Source: Zoogloea sp041917255 (GTDB lineage Bacteria; Pseudomonadota; Gammaproteobacteria; Burkholderiales; Rhodocyclaceae). From it: 64,000 bases of DNA. Numbering within the stretch: the stretch's first letter is position 1; each line of letters starts with the position of its first letter. The notes beneath the pieces are model-generated. The model did no database searches, had not been told where the DNA came from, and saw only the letters and a list, made by a program, of their open reading frames with translations. Made by a program: the position numbers and the translations under genes. The stretch is taken from NCBI GenBank assembly GCA_041917255.1, contig JAYRYA010000004.1:62001-126000 (forward strand). Direction: 5' to 3'. Below are positions 8,554-17,402 of this stretch, one piece after another.

Positions 8554-9651
8554 TCAGTACGCGTAAAAGACGGCGTCAAATCCGTTGTGGGCATGGATGC
8601 GCAAGCGCAGGCGGTAGTCCAGTCCGAGCCCGGCGATCCACTCGGGGATTCGCCACAGGTCGTCCCAGCGGTGATAGCCGGCGATCGCGAGGAGCGGTCG
8701 GTACCGGCGGATGAGGGCCGCGGCACCGCTCAGTGCGTCGAGTTCGTGGCCCTCCACATCGAGCTTGAGATAGTCCACCCGCGCGTTGGGCAGGCAGTCG
8801 TCCAGCCTGACGACCTGGATGCGGGTGTTGCCACCGGCGCCGAGTGCGCTGGCTTCTCCGTGTCCGCCGGCAAAGGCGAGCGTGCCGTTGATCGATGAGA
8901 CGCCGCAGGGCAGACAGGTGGTCTGGGGCGTCAGGTGGCGGGCACGTTCGGCGAGACGGGGAAAGTTGTCGGCGTCGGGTTCAAACGCCCAAGCCTCGCG
9001 TACAGGAAGATGCCGGGCGGCCGATTCCAGGGTGTCGCCGTCGTAAGCCCCGACGTCCACGAAGCCGATCGGCTCGGTGGCAAGCGCGCACAGGAAGTCG
9101 GGAAAATACTGGGCGCCAGCGTCGGGCGCGTTGGGAATGGTGGCGATGTGCCCGAGCCGGAAACGCAGGAGGTCGGCGAGCCGGGTGCGGCTCTCGGTGT
9201 CGTCGAGCTGTGCGAAGACGTCGGTCAGCGCCTGGTGGTGCGCGGCGTAGGCGCGCCGGTCGGCCAGCCAGTAGCGCCAGCCCAGGGATTCGGCCAGCGT
9301 GGCGTAATACTGCTGGGGCAGCAGCGGCGTCGCAAAACCGGCAGTGCGGCAGGCATCGATGATGGCGGCGTAATCCGACACCGCTTCGCGATTGAAGACG
9401 CCGATCCACAGCGGGCGGTCCGTCCAGCCGGGAGGCAGGCCGGTGAGCGGCGCGACGGGCACGCCGTCACAGGCGCCGGGGGTGCCCGCCGAAACGACGA
9501 AGCCGACGACCGGAATGCCGTTTGCCTCGGCGGCAGCGCGCACGTCACGGGCAAAGCCCCCGCAGCCGAAGATCAGCACGCCGCTGCGGTCGGCTGCGGT
9601 CAGGTCGGTGTCGTCTTCGACGTGCAGGGACGGGAAGTCAGGCGCGGTCAT
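8554..9651 (-). CDS. FkbM family methyltransferase with N-terminal Rossmann-like domain
   Basis: A 365-residue protein. Residues ~22-150 contain a nucleotide-binding-like fold (GVLIFGCGGFARDVRAAAE), similar to the N-terminal domain of sugar O-acyltransferases or mutarotase-linked proteins. Residues ~190-365 are an FkbM-type SAM methyltransferase, with FVDVGAYDGDTLES as the SAM site, WAFEPD and YLKLDVEGHE. FkbM proteins O-methylate sugars on lipids, polysaccharides and flagellin. Its ATG overlaps the stop of the upstream thiamine-diphosphate enzyme (ATGA). A role in capping the glycan by O-methylation is inferred. Confidence 0.85.
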   Translation of the reverse strand: MTAPDFPSLHVEDDTDLTAADRSGVLIFGCGGFARDVRAAAEANGIPVVGFVVSAGTPGACDGVPVAPLTGLPPGWTDRPLWIGVFNREAVSDYAAIIDACRTAGFATPLLPQQYYATLAESLGWRYWLADRRAYAAHHQALTDVFAQLDDTESRTRLADLLRFRLGHIATIPNAPDAGAQYFPDFLCALATEPIGFVDVGAYDGDTLESAARHLPVREAWAFEPDADNFPRLAERARHLTPQTTCLPCGVSSINGTLAFAGGHGEASALGAGGNTRIQVVRLDDCLPNARVDYLKLDVEGHELDALSGAAALIRRYRPLLAIAGYHRWDDLWRIPEWIAGLGLDYRLRLRIHAHNGFDAVFYAY

Positions 9652-11447
9652 GATCCGGCTCCGTTCCGCGGCAGCGCGCGGATGGCGGCTGCCTCGGTGC
9701 GCACGGCGGCGAGTTCGTCCGGGGGAAGGAATGGGAACATGTCGTCCAGCTCCGGGGTGGCGAAACCGCCCTCCGGGAGCGCCCGCGACTTGATGCGTGG
9801 CTCGAAGCCAGGCAGCGGGTCGACCTGAGCGGCGATGAGCACCGGGCCGCGTCGGTCGAGCGCGGCATCGAGGTCGGGCAGGTTGGCGGCAGTGACGCTG
9901 ACCGCATCCAGCCCGTAGGCCTGGGCGATGCGGGCAAAGTCGGGAAACTCGACGCCCGACGCCGGGGTCGCACCGACGATGCGGCCGAAGAAGTTCTCAT
10001 GGGTCTGGCGGATCGACGCGTAACCACCGTTGTCGATGAGCACCAGGGCAATATCCAGATCGAGCGTCTTGACGGTCTGAAGCTCCTGGATGTTCATCTG
10101 CAGGCTGCCGTCGCCGGCAAAGCACACGACACGCCGCCCGCCCGCGGCCTGCGCGGCGCCGATGGCGGCAGGGAGGTCGTAGCCCATCGAGGCGGAGCCC
10201 GAGTTGCTGAACATGCGCTGGCCGGCCTTCAGTTGGCCCACCTGGAAGGGCAGGATGCAGGCCGATGCGTTGCCACAGACGACGATGTCGTCGTCCCGCA
10301 GCTGGCTGAAGACCCGTTCGACGAGGGCATAGGGGTGGAGTTGGGCGCCGTCCGTCGGGTGGCCGCCGGTGGGGTAGCGCCGGGCGATGTCGCGACACCA
10401 GGCGGCCCACGGGGAGAAGTCCGGAAGCCCGTCGGCGCAGGCGAGGGTCAGGGCGTCGAGAAAGACGCTGGCGTCGGCGCCGATCCGCAGGTCGGGCTGG
10501 ACGAAGGGTTTGGTCAGTTCGGCCGGGTCGATGTCGACCTGGGCGACGAAAGCGTGTCGCGCAAAACTGGCCCAGTTGTAGCTGACCTGGCGGATGTTGA
10601 GTCGCGAACCGATGACGATGACGCAGTCGGCGTTCTGGGTGCAGAAATTGCCCGCCCGGGTGCCGATGGTACCGGGGCGGCCTGCAAACAGGGGGTGGTC
10701 GCTGGCGATGAGGTCGTGCGTCCAGGCCGTCGCGACGGGAATGCCGTGGGCTTCCGCAAAGTCGAGCAGTGCCTGCCCGGCGCCGCTGAGGCGCACGCCG
10801 GTGCCGGCAAGGATCAGCGGCCGATGTGCGGTGCGGAGGCGGGTGGCGAGGGCGGCACAGTGTGCGCTCAGGTCGGGATGGATCGGCGTGGCGGGGGCCG
10901 GGGCTGCGGGCAGGGGCGCGCATTCGGCCGCTTGCACATCGAGCGGGATGTCGAGCCACACCGGGCCCGGGCGCCCTTGGGTGGCCAGGGCGAAGGCGCG
11001 GGGCAGCTGGTCGGCGAGGGCTTCGGGGCTGCCGACGCTTTCGGCCATCTTGGTGACCGGCCGGGCCATGGCGATCATCGGCCCTTCCTGGTCACCGAGC
11101 TGGCGCAGGCCGGGCACCGGGGTGTAGTCGAGGCAGGTGGCCCGCTTGACCTGACCGCTGATCACCACCATCGGAATCGAGTCCGTGAACGCGCCGAACA
11201 CGCCGTTGAGGGCGTTGATGCCGCCGGGGCCGGTGGTAAGCATGACCACGGCCGGCTTTCCGGACACCCGGGCGTAGGCTTCGGCAGCCATCGCACACGC
11301 CTGCTCGTGGTGCATGAAGGTGCACGTGAGGCGTGGATGGGTGCCGAGGGCCTGGTTCAGATACATGGCGCCACCGCCGGTGACGGTGAACACCTGTTCG
11401 ATGCCGTGATCGGCGAGCCAGTCGGCAATGCGTTCGGATGCGTTCAT
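9648..11447 (-). CDS. Thiamine-diphosphate enzyme of the acetolactate synthase family, YerE-like (branched-sugar acetyl transfer)
   Basis: A 599-residue protein with the three-domain acetolactate synthase architecture. The catalytic Glu48 lies in HHEQACAMAAEAYAR, the central FAD/nucleotide-like domain spans ~190-330, and the ThDP-binding motif GDGS...IDNGG spans ~443-475. The ATG at 11447 overlaps the preceding stop; the open frame upstream belongs to the neighbour. A biosynthetic ALS would normally sit with ilvN/ilvC. Here it sits with rfbF, rfbG and rfbH, which make CDP-4-keto-3,6-dideoxyglucose. That is the substrate of Yersinia YerE, an ALS homologue that adds a two-carbon acetyl from pyruvate to C4 to make yersiniose. 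YerE-like function is therefore inferred from family plus context. ThDP-dependent decarboxylase or aldehyde-lyase activity on another sugar is the alternative. Confidence 0.8.
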   Translation of the reverse strand: MNASERIADWLADHGIEQVFTVTGGGAMYLNQALGTHPRLTCTFMHHEQACAMAAEAYARVSGKPAVVMLTTGPGGINALNGVFGAFTDSIPMVVISGQVKRATCLDYTPVPGLRQLGDQEGPMIAMARPVTKMAESVGSPEALADQLPRAFALATQGRPGPVWLDIPLDVQAAECAPLPAAPAPATPIHPDLSAHCAALATRLRTAHRPLILAGTGVRLSGAGQALLDFAEAHGIPVATAWTHDLIASDHPLFAGRPGTIGTRAGNFCTQNADCVIVIGSRLNIRQVSYNWASFARHAFVAQVDIDPAELTKPFVQPDLRIGADASVFLDALTLACADGLPDFSPWAAWCRDIARRYPTGGHPTDGAQLHPYALVERVFSQLRDDDIVVCGNASACILPFQVGQLKAGQRMFSNSGSASMGYDLPAAIGAAQAAGGRRVVCFAGDGSLQMNIQELQTVKTLDLDIALVLIDNGGYASIRQTHENFFGRIVGATPASGVEFPDFARIAQAYGLDAVSVTAANLPDLDAALDRRGPVLIAAQVDPLPGFEPRIKSRALPEGGFATPELDDMFPFLPPDELAAVRTEAAAIRALPRNGAGS

Positions 11448-12643
11448 GCTCGGTCGGTGAAGAAATGCGGGATGCGAGGGTGGCCCGGTTCGAGGCGTTG
11501 CAGTTCCGCCACGATCTGAGTCGGGTTTACGGCAACGCAGACAAGAACTTGCGCGTCCGGGTGACGACTTAGTCCCTCGGCGGGGGAGACGATGGGTTTG
11601 CCGGCGAAAGTGAGGCCCTGCTTGTTCGGGGCGTTGTCGAGGAAGGCGCAGACTTGCTGAATCGGGATGGCACCCTGGCCGGTGAGGCGCTGGGCCCACG
11701 AGCCAGCGCCCCATACCAGCACCGGGCCGGGGCCAAGGGGGGGCGCGATGCGCCAGGCTGATCCGGTGCGCCGCAGGCTGTCGGCGAGATAGTCCCGCAG
11801 GCGGGGCAGCATGTCTGGGGCCGGGGTGGCGCCGGTGTCGCCGGTCGCCGCGCCGGCAATGCCGGCCAGGGCCGGATAGGATGTGCCGTCGGCGAGGGTG
11901 AGGGGCGTCTCCGTGAAGCTGCGGGGTTGGAGGCCCATCCGCGAGAACAGCCGGGCGAGGGCGTGGGGGCTGAAGTGGTTGATGTGCTCGCTATCGACGT
12001 AATACAACGGCGGCCGCTCGCCGCAGCGATAGTGTCGGGGATCGGGCACTTCCACGTAGAGCGTGCCACCGGGGGCGAGTAGCGCGGGCAGATGATCGAA
12101 CGCGTCGAAGTCGCGCAGATGTTCGGCCACATGCGACAGCACGATGAGGTCGAATTGCCGCCCCGCGAGCACCGTGGGCGTTTCGGCGGCAAGCCCGGTG
12201 TGCACGGTGAGGCCGCGTTGGCGGGCCGCCTGGGCGGCGGCGGGATCGGGGTCGATGCCTTCGGCGTGGGTGTAACCCCGCCGCTGCAGGGTCTGCAACA
12301 GTCCGCCGGCACCGCAGCCGATGTCGAGGACCCGCGCCTCGTGCCCGGGAAGCCAGGCCGTCAGGCGGTCGGCAAGTTCGTCCAGGCGCTGCCGATCGGC
12401 GACGTCGATCCCGCCGCCGGTGCCGGTTGGGCCGCCGTACTTGGCCTGGGTCCGATAGTAGGTGTCGTACGCAGATTGGGGTGCCGGGGTGTCCGCGTAG
12501 GCGAAATCGCAAGGGGTGCAGGCCACCAGCCGGTAGCCATCTGGAAGCGGCGAGCCGCTGATCTGGGGAAGGTGGATCCAGCCCAGCTCGTCCGGCGTGG
12601 GGTTGCCGCACAAGGGGCAGGCGCGGTGGCTGCTGACGACCAT
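11444..12643 (-). CDS. Class I SAM C-methyltransferase-like protein with zinc-binding N-terminus
   Basis: A 399-residue protein from ATG 12643. Residues ~9-46 carry a Cys-x2-Cys...Cys-x2-Cys zinc knuckle (CPLCGN, CTPC). Residues ~105-210 hold the SAM domain (LDIGCGAGGLLQTL, VEVPDP). The C-terminal ~120 residues form a second Rossmann-like domain (VLVWGAGSWAQRL...FLDNAPNK). This three-part plan is that of NDP-sugar C-methyltransferases such as NovU and TylCIII, which methylate carbons next to a 4-keto group. It lies between rfbH and the YerE-like gene, with ATGA overlap to the latter, so a keto-deoxysugar is the natural substrate. O- or N-methylation cannot be excluded. Confidence 0.8.
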   Translation of the reverse strand: MVVSSHRACPLCGNPTPDELGWIHLPQISGSPLPDGYRLVACTPCDFAYADTPAPQSAYDTYYRTQAKYGGPTGTGGGIDVADRQRLDELADRLTAWLPGHEARVLDIGCGAGGLLQTLQRRGYTHAEGIDPDPAAAQAARQRGLTVHTGLAAETPTVLAGRQFDLIVLSHVAEHLRDFDAFDHLPALLAPGGTLYVEVPDPRHYRCGERPPLYYVDSEHINHFSPHALARLFSRMGLQPRSFTETPLTLADGTSYPALAGIAGAATGDTGATPAPDMLPRLRDYLADSLRRTGSAWRIAPPLGPGPVLVWGAGSWAQRLTGQGAIPIQQVCAFLDNAPNKQGLTFAGKPIVSPAEGLSRHPDAQVLVCVAVNPTQIVAELQRLEPGHPRIPHFFTDRA

Positions 12644-12657
12644 GGCGACGTGGGCGC

Positions 12658-14031
12658 TCAGAAATCGACGCCGACGAAGCGGCGGATCATTTCGGCGGTG
12701 TAGTCGAGCTGGACGCTGGTGAGCCCCGGCCACACGCCGATCCAGAAGGTGTCCTGCATGATGCGGTCGGCCACCGGCAGCTCGCCCACGACGCGGAAGT
12801 TGCGCCCCGCCATCGAGGGCTGGCGGACGAGGTTTCCGGCAAACAGCAGACGGGTGCCGATCTTGTGCTGGTCGAGGTATTGCAGCAGGTCGACGCGATT
12901 GACGCCGGCCTCCGGCCGCAGGGTGATGGGATAGCCGAACCACGACGGATCGCTGCCGGGCGTGGCCTCCGGCAGCACCAGGAAATCCCGTGCGTCGGCC
13001 AGCGCGGCGGTGAGGTGGGCGAAGTTGCGTTTGCGGGCGGCGATGAAGCCTTCCAGCCGATCCAGCTGGGCCAGCCCGCAGGCGGCCTGCATGTCGGTGA
13101 TCTTAAGGTTGTAGCCGATGTGGCTGTAGGAGTACTTGTGGTCGTAGCCCGGCGGCAGGCTGCCCAGTTGCCAGCCGAAGCGCTTGCCGCAGGTGTTGTC
13201 GCAGCCGGGCTTGCACCAGCAGTCGCGGCCCCAGTCGCGGAAGGATTCGGCGATCTGGCGGAGGGTCGGGTCGCTGGTGAGCACCGCGCCACCTTCGCCC
13301 ATCGTGATGTGGTGGGCGGGGTAGAACGAGAGGGTGGCCAGATGCCCGAAGGTGCCGACCTTGCGGCCTTTCCAGGTGGAGCCGAGGGCGTCGCAGCAAT
13401 CCTCCACCAGCCACAGGCCGTGGGCTTCGCAGAAGGCGCTTACGGCGGTGAGGTCGAAGGGGTTGCCCAGGGTGTGGGCGATCATCACCGCCTTGGTGCG
13501 CGGCGACAGGGCCGCTTCGAGCATGGTCACGTCAATGTTGTAGCCGGGCAGGGTGACATCGACGAAGACAGGTACTGCGCCGTTCTGGATGATCGGGTTG
13601 ACGGTGGTGGGAAAGCCGGCGGCAACGGTGATGACTTCATCGCCCGGCCGAATGCCGCGATCACCGAGCCTGGGGGACGTGAGGGTCGAGAAGGCCACCA
13701 GATTGGCCGACGAGCCGGAATTGACGGTGAGGGCGTAGCGCGTGCCGACGAATTCGGCAAGACGCGCTTCGAAGGCGTCGTTGAAGCGACCGGTAGTGAG
13801 CCAGGCGTCGAGGGCCGCATCGATCATCGCGTTCTTTTCGGGATCGCCAACCACCTTGCCGGAGGGCGGCACCGGGTCGAGACCGGGGCGCCAGTCGCGG
13901 GGGGCGGTAGCGGGGCGGGCGGGGCGGACGATGACTTCGAGGTCCTGCCCGGCGAGCTCGGGGTGGGCGGCTAGATCCAGCTGAAGGCTGCCGTCGGCGC
14001 CGGGGGTGAGGGTCTGGCGGATGATGCTCAT
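12658..14031 (-). CDS. rfbH: CDP-4-dehydro-6-deoxyglucose 3-dehydrase (E1)
   Basis: PMP- and [2Fe-2S]-dependent enzyme that, with a reductase (E3), removes the C3 hydroxyl of CDP-4-keto-6-deoxyglucose, giving CDP-4-keto-3,6-dideoxyglucose. It has the DegT/DnrJ/EryC1 aminotransferase fold. The usual Schiff-base Lys is replaced by His in SFYPAHHITMGEGG (~residue 242), the hallmark of this dehydrase. A cysteine cluster CWCKPGCDNTC (~270-281), followed by GYDHKYSYSHIGYN, matches the iron-sulfur region of E1. Length (457) fits the family (~437) with a small N-terminal extension. The start overlaps the rfbG stop. No E3 reductase (ddhD/rfbI) gene is visible in the window. Confidence 0.93.
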   Translation of the reverse strand: MSIIRQTLTPGADGSLQLDLAAHPELAGQDLEVIVRPARPATAPRDWRPGLDPVPPSGKVVGDPEKNAMIDAALDAWLTTGRFNDAFEARLAEFVGTRYALTVNSGSSANLVAFSTLTSPRLGDRGIRPGDEVITVAAGFPTTVNPIIQNGAVPVFVDVTLPGYNIDVTMLEAALSPRTKAVMIAHTLGNPFDLTAVSAFCEAHGLWLVEDCCDALGSTWKGRKVGTFGHLATLSFYPAHHITMGEGGAVLTSDPTLRQIAESFRDWGRDCWCKPGCDNTCGKRFGWQLGSLPPGYDHKYSYSHIGYNLKITDMQAACGLAQLDRLEGFIAARKRNFAHLTAALADARDFLVLPEATPGSDPSWFGYPITLRPEAGVNRVDLLQYLDQHKIGTRLLFAGNLVRQPSMAGRNFRVVGELPVADRIMQDTFWIGVWPGLTSVQLDYTAEMIRRFVGVDF

Positions 14032-15095
14032 GGGTTGTTTCCGAACGCTGCGATTTCGTCTAGGGTGTAGCGGTGCATGTCGGCACCGTTCTGCCAGGCC
14101 TGATACCAGGCGAGGCAGCGCGCCACGGCTTCGTCGGCCCGCCAGTGGGGGCGCCAGCCCAGGCGGACGCGGGCCTTGGTGCAGTCGAGCTTGAGGGTGT
14201 GGGCCTCATGGACCTGGGGTGTGGTGGCGACGGCCCAGTGGGCGGAGGGGCCCCAGCCTTCGGCGAGCTGCTTCACCACCCACGCGACGCTGCGGGCGTC
14301 GGTTTCGTCGGGGCCGAAGTTCCAGCCCTCGGCGAAGGCGGCGCCGTCGTCCACCAGGCGCTCGGCCAAAAGGAGATAGCCGGAGATCGGTTCGAGTACG
14401 TGCTGCCAGGGGCGGATCGCGCCGGGGCTGCGCAGGGTGACGGGCTGGCCGGTGGTGAATGCGGTCAGCACGTCGGGCACCAGCCTGCTGGGTGTCCAGT
14501 CGCCGCCGCCGATCACGTTGCCGGCGCGGGCGCTGGCAAGCGGAATGTCGGCTGCAGCGAGGAAGGATCGGCGGTAGCTGGCGACGATCAGCTCGGTGCA
14601 GCCCTTGCTGGCCGAGTAGGGATCATGGCCGCCCATCGGGTCGGTCTCGCGGTAGCCCCACAGCTGCTCGCGGTTCTCATAGCACTTGTCGCTGCTGACC
14701 ACCACGATCGCGCGGATGCCCGCCACGTGGCGGCAGGCTTCGAGCAGATGGACGGTGCCCATGGCGTTGGTGGCGAAGGTGTCCACCGGGGTTTCGTAGG
14801 ACAGCGGCACCAGCGGCTGGGCAGCCAGATGGAAGACGATCTCGGGCCGGGCGGTTTGCATGGCGGAGAGGAGCGCAGGGTAATCGCGCACGTCGCCGAT
14901 GGTGGAGTGCATGCCACGGCCAACGGCGGCTACGTCGAAGACCGCTGGATCGGTGGCCGGCGCGAGGGCGAAGCCGTGGACTTCGGCGCCCATCTCCTGC
15001 AGCCACAGGCTGAGCCAGCCGCCCTTGAAGCCGGTATGGCCGGTGACGAAGACCCGCCGACCGCGCCAGAAGGCAGGCGTCACCAGGTTTTCCAT
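14028..15095 (-). CDS. rfbG: CDP-glucose 4,6-dehydratase
   Basis: NAD-dependent extended SDR converting CDP-glucose to CDP-4-keto-6-deoxyglucose. Seen are TGHTGFKG (residues 18-25, nucleotide site), SSDKCYEN (active-site segment) and Tyr160/Lys164 in DPYSASKG. Length 355 equals family norm. It overlaps rfbF upstream by 16 bases and rfbH downstream by ATGA, so the three are translationally coupled in pathway order. Confidence 0.94.
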   Translation of the reverse strand: MENLVTPAFWRGRRVFVTGHTGFKGGWLSLWLQEMGAEVHGFALAPATDPAVFDVAAVGRGMHSTIGDVRDYPALLSAMQTARPEIVFHLAAQPLVPLSYETPVDTFATNAMGTVHLLEACRHVAGIRAIVVVSSDKCYENREQLWGYRETDPMGGHDPYSASKGCTELIVASYRRSFLAAADIPLASARAGNVIGGGDWTPSRLVPDVLTAFTTGQPVTLRSPGAIRPWQHVLEPISGYLLLAERLVDDGAAFAEGWNFGPDETDARSVAWVVKQLAEGWGPSAHWAVATTPQVHEAHTLKLDCTKARVRLGWRPHWRADEAVARCLAWYQAWQNGADMHRYTLDEIAAFGNNP

Positions 15096-15856
15096 GGGGC
15101 CTCTCCGCGCTGCCAGAGTTCTTCGAGGAGCGTCTTGTCGCGCAGGGTGTCCATCGGGCGCCAGAAGCCGGTGTGCTGGAAGGCGGCGAGCTGTTTCCTG
15201 GCGATGAGTTGGGCGAGCACCGGGCCCTCGAAAATGGTCTGGTCGCCTTCGTTGATGAAGTCGAGCACCTTGGGCGACAGGACGAAGAAGCCGCCGTTGA
15301 TGAAGCCGCCATCGCCCAGGGGCTTCTCGACAAAGGCACTGACGCAGCCACCGCTCGCGATCTTGAGGGCGCCGAAGCGGCCTGGGGGCTGCACCGCGGC
15401 CACCGTGGCGAGCTTGCCGTGGGCCTTGTGAAAGCCAATTTCGGCGCTGATGTCGATGTCGGCCACGCCGTCGCCGTAGGTGAAGCAGAAGGCGTCCTCG
15501 TCCTGCACGTACTGGCGCACCCGGCCAAGGCGGCCGCCGGTCTGGGTGGTGTCGCCGGTATCCACGAGGGTGACGCGCCAGGGTTCGGCGTGGCGTTCGT
15601 GGATCTCCATGCGGTTGTGGGTCATGTCGAAGGTGACGTCCGACATGTGCAGGAAGTAGTTGGCGAAGTACTCCTTGATTACATAGCCCATGTAGCCGCA
15701 GCAGATAACGAAGTCGTGAATGCCGTGGGCGGAGTAGATTTTCATGATGTGCCAGAGAATGGGGCGACCGCCGATGCCGATCATCGGCTTCGGGCGGTTG
15801 ACGGTCTCTTCGCTGATGCGGGTGCCGAGGCCACCCGCGAGAATCACGGCTTTCAT
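15080..15856 (-). CDS. rfbF: Glucose-1-phosphate cytidylyltransferase
   Basis: First committed step of the CDP-dideoxyhexose route: glucose-1-phosphate plus CTP gives CDP-glucose. The N-terminus MKAVILAGGLGTRISEETV has the nucleotidyltransferase signature (GGLGTR) and PKPMIGIGGRPILWHIM the substrate loop; FTYGDGVADID carries the metal-binding Asp. Length 258 is normal. It is the first gene of the nine-gene minus-strand operon reaching to 2746; the promoter is expected in 15857-15955, where I recognise no clear boxes. Confidence 0.94.
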   Translation of the reverse strand: MKAVILAGGLGTRISEETVNRPKPMIGIGGRPILWHIMKIYSAHGIHDFVICCGYMGYVIKEYFANYFLHMSDVTFDMTHNRMEIHERHAEPWRVTLVDTGDTTQTGGRLGRVRQYVQDEDAFCFTYGDGVADIDISAEIGFHKAHGKLATVAAVQPPGRFGALKIASGGCVSAFVEKPLGDGGFINGGFFVLSPKVLDFINEGDQTIFEGPVLAQLIARKQLAAFQHTGFWRPMDTLRDKTLLEELWQRGEAPWKTW

Positions 15857-15955
15857 CGTCGCTCCATGGAGGATGGGGACGATGTTATGCGTGGCGGTGG
15901 AAGGGCTTAGGGCGGAACAGGGGGGAAAAGAGGGGGTTATTCTGCCGGTGCGGGA

Positions 15956-16561
15956 TCAGCGCCGATTGCCCATGGGGGATTCGGGCGGCGTGGCGCCGCA
16001 GGCGATGTAGTCGTCGTCGCGCATCACCGGCTTGATCTCGCAGGTGGTGGTGACGACGGGAATCGCGGTGAAGCGGTTGAAGTCGGAATCGGCGCTGCGC
16101 GCCGGGCGTGCCGAGGGCTCGGTGGCCACCGGCGCCTGCGCGGGTGGATTCGCCGCCGGGTTTGGAAGCGGTGCGGCACTGGCTTCGGCTGCGCTGCCGC
16201 CGTCGCTGCCAGAGGCCTTCCGCTGGGCCATCATCAGACGTTGGTGCCGGGCTTCCAGCTGGGATTCGAGCTGGGCGCGGCGGATCAGGAACGCGCTCTC
16301 GCGGCCAATGTCCGCCAAGGGAAAGGCGGCTGACTGCGGCGCCTGCACATTGGCGTTGTGGAGGGTGGCACCGCGGACGGCCACGGGGCGGATCGGTGTT
16401 TCGTCCAGGGTGAGCGAGCGACTCATGCCGCTGCTGCGTCCCCCGCCCACGCGACGGGCATCGGCAGGGGCGCTGGCCAGGAGACCGATGAGCAAGGTGG
16501 CCAGAAGTGCCGGGCCAAGACCGTGGCGGGCGACGGGAGGGCGGAGAAGGGGGGCGCGCAT
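15956..16561 (-). CDS. Secreted hypothetical protein
   Basis: Not recognised. About 201 residues. A basic N-terminus followed by a hydrophobic stretch (GLGPALLATLLIGLLASAPADA) looks like a signal peptide with an ADA cleavage site, so export is likely. The mature part is polar, with a Gln/Arg-rich helix (~85-110), a Pro/Ala linker, and two Cys near the C-terminus (TTTCEIKPV, YIACGATPP) that could form a disulfide. Two starts are possible: an AGGAAG ribosome site lies inside the first six codons of the longer form (16579) and fits the ATG at 16561, which I chose. It lies 99 bp upstream of the sugar operon on the same strand. Confidence 0.6.
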   Translation of the reverse strand: MRAPLLRPPVARHGLGPALLATLLIGLLASAPADARRVGGGRSSGMSRSLTLDETPIRPVAVRGATLHNANVQAPQSAAFPLADIGRESAFLIRRAQLESQLEARHQRLMMAQRKASGSDGGSAAEASAAPLPNPAANPPAQAPVATEPSARPARSADSDFNRFTAIPVVTTTCEIKPVMRDDDYIACGATPPESPMGNRR

Positions 16562-16661
16562 CGGGGTCTTCCTGGGCAACGGCCTGGGGCCTGACGGATG
16601 AATGCAAAAATCTGCAAGTTGCCCGAGTCTAGCGAATCTCTACCGACAATGCTATTCGGGT

Positions 16662-17318
16662 TCAGTCGGCCAGCAATGCCGCCAGCATCGCCGCCGGGGT
16701 GGTCGCTGCGCGCCAGTGCGGTGGCATTTCTGCCGACGCGATGCTGCCGTAACCCCAGGTGGCCGCCAGGAAGGGCAGGTGGTTAGCATCGGCCGATTCG
16801 CCGTCTTCGCTGCGGTCGCCGATGTAGATCGAGGTGGCCACCGGGATCTCGTGGTCGGCCAGCAGCCGTTCGATCATCGCCGCCTTGTGGGGCAGGCGCG
16901 GCGAGAACAGGTCGAGGGCGTAGATGTGGTCGAAGTGGCCCAGCCAGCCCAGGTGTTCGAGAATCAGCCGGGTTGGGTGGATGCGCTTGTTGGTGGCGAT
17001 GGCGAGGCTGAGCCCGGCCGCCTTGAGTCCGGCGAGCATCTCACCCACGCCGGCGTAGGGGGCGGTGGCCTTGTAGCCTTCGGTGTCGTAGCTGGCCTTG
17101 AAGCCGTCGGCGAGGCGCTCGATGAGCGCGGCGTCGGTGGAACCCGCGAGCAGTTGCAGGGTTTCGATCAGCGGCGGGCCGATGATGCTGTCGTCGATGG
17201 CGATCATCGGCGTCACGCCGACGCGGGTGAATGCGTCGCGGAAACTGGCGAGGATCGCCGGGGCGGAGTCGATGAGGGTGCCGTCGAGGTCGAACAGGAT
17301 GTGGCTGTAGCGGGGCAT
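16662..17318 (-). CDS. HAD-superfamily hydrolase, phosphoglycolate phosphatase-like
   Basis: A 218-residue HAD phosphatase. Motif I is DLDGTLIDS (residues 10-18; nucleophile Asp10, acid Asp12), motif II lies in LAIATNKR and motif IV in YIGDRSED. An alpha-helical cap domain follows motif I, as in Gph. The likely substrate is phosphoglycolate or a similar small phosphate ester; specificity cannot be read from the sequence. It is divergent from tcdA with under 90 bp between starts. Confidence 0.85.
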   Translation of the reverse strand: MPRYSHILFDLDGTLIDSAPAILASFRDAFTRVGVTPMIAIDDSIIGPPLIETLQLLAGSTDAALIERLADGFKASYDTEGYKATAPYAGVGEMLAGLKAAGLSLAIATNKRIHPTRLILEHLGWLGHFDHIYALDLFSPRLPHKAAMIERLLADHEIPVATSIYIGDRSEDGESADANHLPFLAATWGYGSIASAEMPPHWRAATTPAAMLAALLAD

Positions 17319-17402
17319 GGGAGGTAATCGTGGAGGTGATGGATGGCCGCGATTATCGCCCGCTCGGTTATATTTGCGCGCCCTCCCACAAAGCCTGCCA
17401 CC

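Noticed and set aside
9648..11447. Biosynthetic acetolactate synthase (ilvB/ilvI)
   Set aside because: No small subunit or ilvC beside it and it is embedded in a CDP-dideoxysugar operon; YerE-like use is the better reading, though unproven.
9999..11519. 506-codon plus-strand frame opposite the YerE-like gene
   Set aside because: Shadow of a well-conserved enzyme on the other strand.
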